Notes under the pieces: model-generated
Seen by the model: only the letters and a program-made list of their open reading frames with translations
Told to the model about the DNA's origin: nothing
The model's database searches: none
Position numbers and translations under genes: made by a program
Assembly (NCBI GenBank): GCA_964396505.1
Contig: CAYNFJ010000044.1
Span: forward strand, 1-16,651
Length of the DNA: 16,651 nucleotides
Direction of reading: 5' to 3'
From: DQTL01 sp964396505
GTDB taxonomy: Bacteria; Bacteroidota; Bacteroidia; Flavobacteriales; Flavobacteriaceae
In this document: positions 14,983-16,651 of the stretch, piece by piece
Layout: the number at the start of each line of letters is the position of its first letter
How positions within the stretch are numbered: the first letter of the stretch is position 1

Positions 14983-16651
14983 ATGGAAGCAATCAAAGGA
15001 GCAGAATTTCTGATCAAAGAAGTTAACAGTGATGCGATATTCATCAGCGAAGAATTTTCTGAAGAACAACAAATGATGCGGGAAGCATTAGAAGAATTTA
15101 TGGATAGAGAAGTCGTGCCGAATCGGGAACGATTTGAAAATAAAGACTACAATTTTACCCGTGAAATTATGACAAAATTGGGTGAAATGGGCTTTTTAGG
15201 CGTTTCTATTCCCGAAGAATACGGAGGTATCGGAATGGGATTTGTAGCCACTATGTTAGCTACCGATTTTGTTTCGGGAGTTACCGGTTCTTTAGCGACC
15301 GCTTATGGTGCGCATACCGGTATAGGAACCATGCCTATTTATTTGTATGGAACCAAAGAACAAAAATTAAAATACCTACCTGATTTAACCGCCGGAACCA
15401 AATTTGGTGCGTATTGCTTGACCGAACCCGAAGCCGGTAGTGATGCTAATTCCGGAAAAACAACTGCCAAACTATCGGATGATGGTTCTCATTATATCAT
15501 TAACGGACAAAAAATGTGGATTTCCAATGCCGGTTTTGCCGAAATTTTTATTGTTTTTGCCCGTATCGAAGATGATAAAAATATCACGGCTTTTGTGATG
15601 GAATACGATGCAAATAATCCCAACGGAGTGGCACTCGGAGAAGAGGAGCACAAACTGGGAATACGGGCTTCATCCACGCGTCAGGTTTTCTTTACCAATA
15701 CCAAAATTCCGGTGGAGAATATGTTGGGAGAAAGAGGTAAAGGATTTAAAATAGCCCTGAACTCACTCAATGTGGGACGTATCAAATTGTCTGCCGGATG
15801 TAATGATGCGCAAAGACGTATTATCACTGAATCTGTACAATATGCCAATGAACGTATTCAGTTCAAAACCCCTATTGCACAGTTTGGTGCTATCCAAAAA
15901 AAATTGGCAGATATGAGTACCAAATCTTTTGTGAGCAATGCAGGTATTTATAGAGCGGCAATGGATATTGAAAAGAAGATAGCATCTTTACAGAAAGACG
16001 GAATGCCCCTTTATGAAGCCAAACTCAAAGCCTATGAAGAGTTTGCCATAGAAGCCGCTATCCTTAAAGTATATGTGTCTGAAGCGGTTCAGATGGTCAG
16101 TGATGAAGGCGTGCAGATTTTTGGTGGAATGGGCTTTTCTGAAGACACGCCTATGGAAGGTGCTTGGCGTGATGCGCGTATTACGCGTATTTACGAAGGA
16201 ACCAACGAGATCAATAGATTATTGACCGTTTCTATGTTGCTCAAAAAAGCCATGAAAGGACAATTAGATTTATTAGGACCTGCTACGGCTGTTGGTAAGA
16301 GTTTGATAGCTATTCCATCTTTTGAAACACCGGATTATAGTGCCTTGTTTTCCGAAGAAAAAGAAATAATTGGTAAGCTGAAAAAAGCCTTTTTAATGGT
16401 AGCCGGAAGTGCGGTACAAAAGTATGGTATGGATCTACAAAAACACCAACAATTGATTTTGGCAGCTGCTGAATTAATGATTGAGATTTATATGGCCGAA
16501 TCGGCGGTATTAAAAGCTGAAAAATTAGCTAAAAAAGAAGGAGAGGAAAAGGTTGCCGCACAAATAGCTATGGCAAAACTCAATCTGTTTAATGCGGTAG
16601 AAAGTGTGAGTAAAAATGCCAAAGAAGCTATACTATATTTGGCTAATGGCG
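14983..16651 (+). CDS. fadE: Acyl-CoA dehydrogenase, FadE type (3' partial, truncated by window end)
   Basis: Open frame from ATG 14983 to the last base with no stop: 556 residues visible. FadE proteins of the B. subtilis type are about 590-600 residues, so only the C-terminal end is missing. It performs the first oxidation of beta-oxidation with FAD. Signature 1 is CLTEPEAGSDANS (about 145-157); the second signature region is QIFGGMGFSEDTPMEGAWRD. The catalytic Glu is probably E405 in RIYEGTNEINR. After the core fold (about residue 410) there is an extra helical C-terminal domain (KKAMKGQLDLLG... to the end), as in very-long-chain-type enzymes, absent from the two 380-residue paralogues in this window. 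This suggests longer-chain substrates. It is the last visible gene of the marR-fadN-fadA-fadE unit. Confidence 0.94.
   Translation, partial: MEAIKGAEFLIKEVNSDAIFISEEFSEEQQMMREALEEFMDREVVPNRERFENKDYNFTREIMTKLGEMGFLGVSIPEEYGGIGMGFVATMLATDFVSGVTGSLATAYGAHTGIGTMPIYLYGTKEQKLKYLPDLTAGTKFGAYCLTEPEAGSDANSGKTTAKLSDDGSHYIINGQKMWISNAGFAEIFIVFARIEDDKNITAFVMEYDANNPNGVALGEEEHKLGIRASSTRQVFFTNTKIPVENMLGERGKGFKIALNSLNVGRIKLSAGCNDAQRRIITESVQYANERIQFKTPIAQFGAIQKKLADMSTKSFVSNAGIYRAAMDIEKKIASLQKDGMPLYEAKLKAYEEFAIEAAILKVYVSEAVQMVSDEGVQIFGGMGFSEDTPMEGAWRDARITRIYEGTNEINRLLTVSMLLKKAMKGQLDLLGPATAVGKSLIAIPSFETPDYSALFSEEKEIIGKLKKAFLMVAGSAVQKYGMDLQKHQQLILAAAELMIEIYMAESAVLKAEKLAKKEGEEKVAAQIAMAKLNLFNAVESVSKNAKEAILYLANG

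Overview
The window looks like part of a chromosomal scaffold from a member of the Bacteroidota, most likely a Flavobacteriaceae-type bacterium. The evidence is low GC, A-rich leaders instead of Shine-Dalgarno sites, a TAnnTTTG-type -7 promoter element, a Bacteroidota-type secreted leucine-rich-repeat protein, and a flavobacterial style of fatty-acid oxidation genes. Nothing in it suggests phage, plasmid, transposon, CRISPR, tRNA or rRNA. A run of 100 N (1082-1181) marks an assembly gap.

Layout. (1) 1-4652, plus strand: a 5'-truncated and gap-interrupted sodium:alanine/glycine symporter (AGCS family), a membrane-anchored helix-hairpin-helix protein, and two 380-residue acyl-CoA dehydrogenase paralogues in tandem. 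(2) 4675-4706: a 32-bp perfect palindrome that probably serves as a bidirectional terminator between convergent genes. (3) 4717-6783, minus strand: a secreted LRR protein built from two successive cap-LRR-cap modules and lacking a visible C-terminal sorting domain. (4) 6784-7151: an AT-rich intergenic stretch with no convincing gene. (5) 7152-10623, minus strand: a tight operon of ABC ATPase, ABC-2 permease and a sigma-54-type response regulator with no DNA-binding domain. (6) 10624-10804: a divergent intergenic region with a perfect 12-bp-arm palindrome and a -7 element almost touching the marR start codon. (7) 10805-16651, plus strand: marR, a FadN-type 3-hydroxyacyl-CoA dehydrogenase/enoyl-CoA hydratase, a FadA-type thiolase, and a FadE-type acyl-CoA dehydrogenase that runs off the window.

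How the genes work together. The right-hand operon encodes the whole beta-oxidation spiral after acyl-CoA activation: FadE makes the enoyl-CoA, FadN hydrates and oxidises it, and FadA cleaves it. The order fadN-fadA-fadE is that of Bacillus subtilis, but the linked regulator is MarR-type. The two small acyl-CoA dehydrogenases on the left could handle shorter or branched acyl-CoAs. No electron-transfer flavoprotein, acyl-CoA synthetase or sensor kinase gene is in the window.

Most of the window is ordinary core metabolism. The points that most deserve a second look are the HTH-less sigma-54 activator inside an ABC exporter operon, the marR operator with a possible leaderless start, and the doubled LRR protein without a sorting tail.
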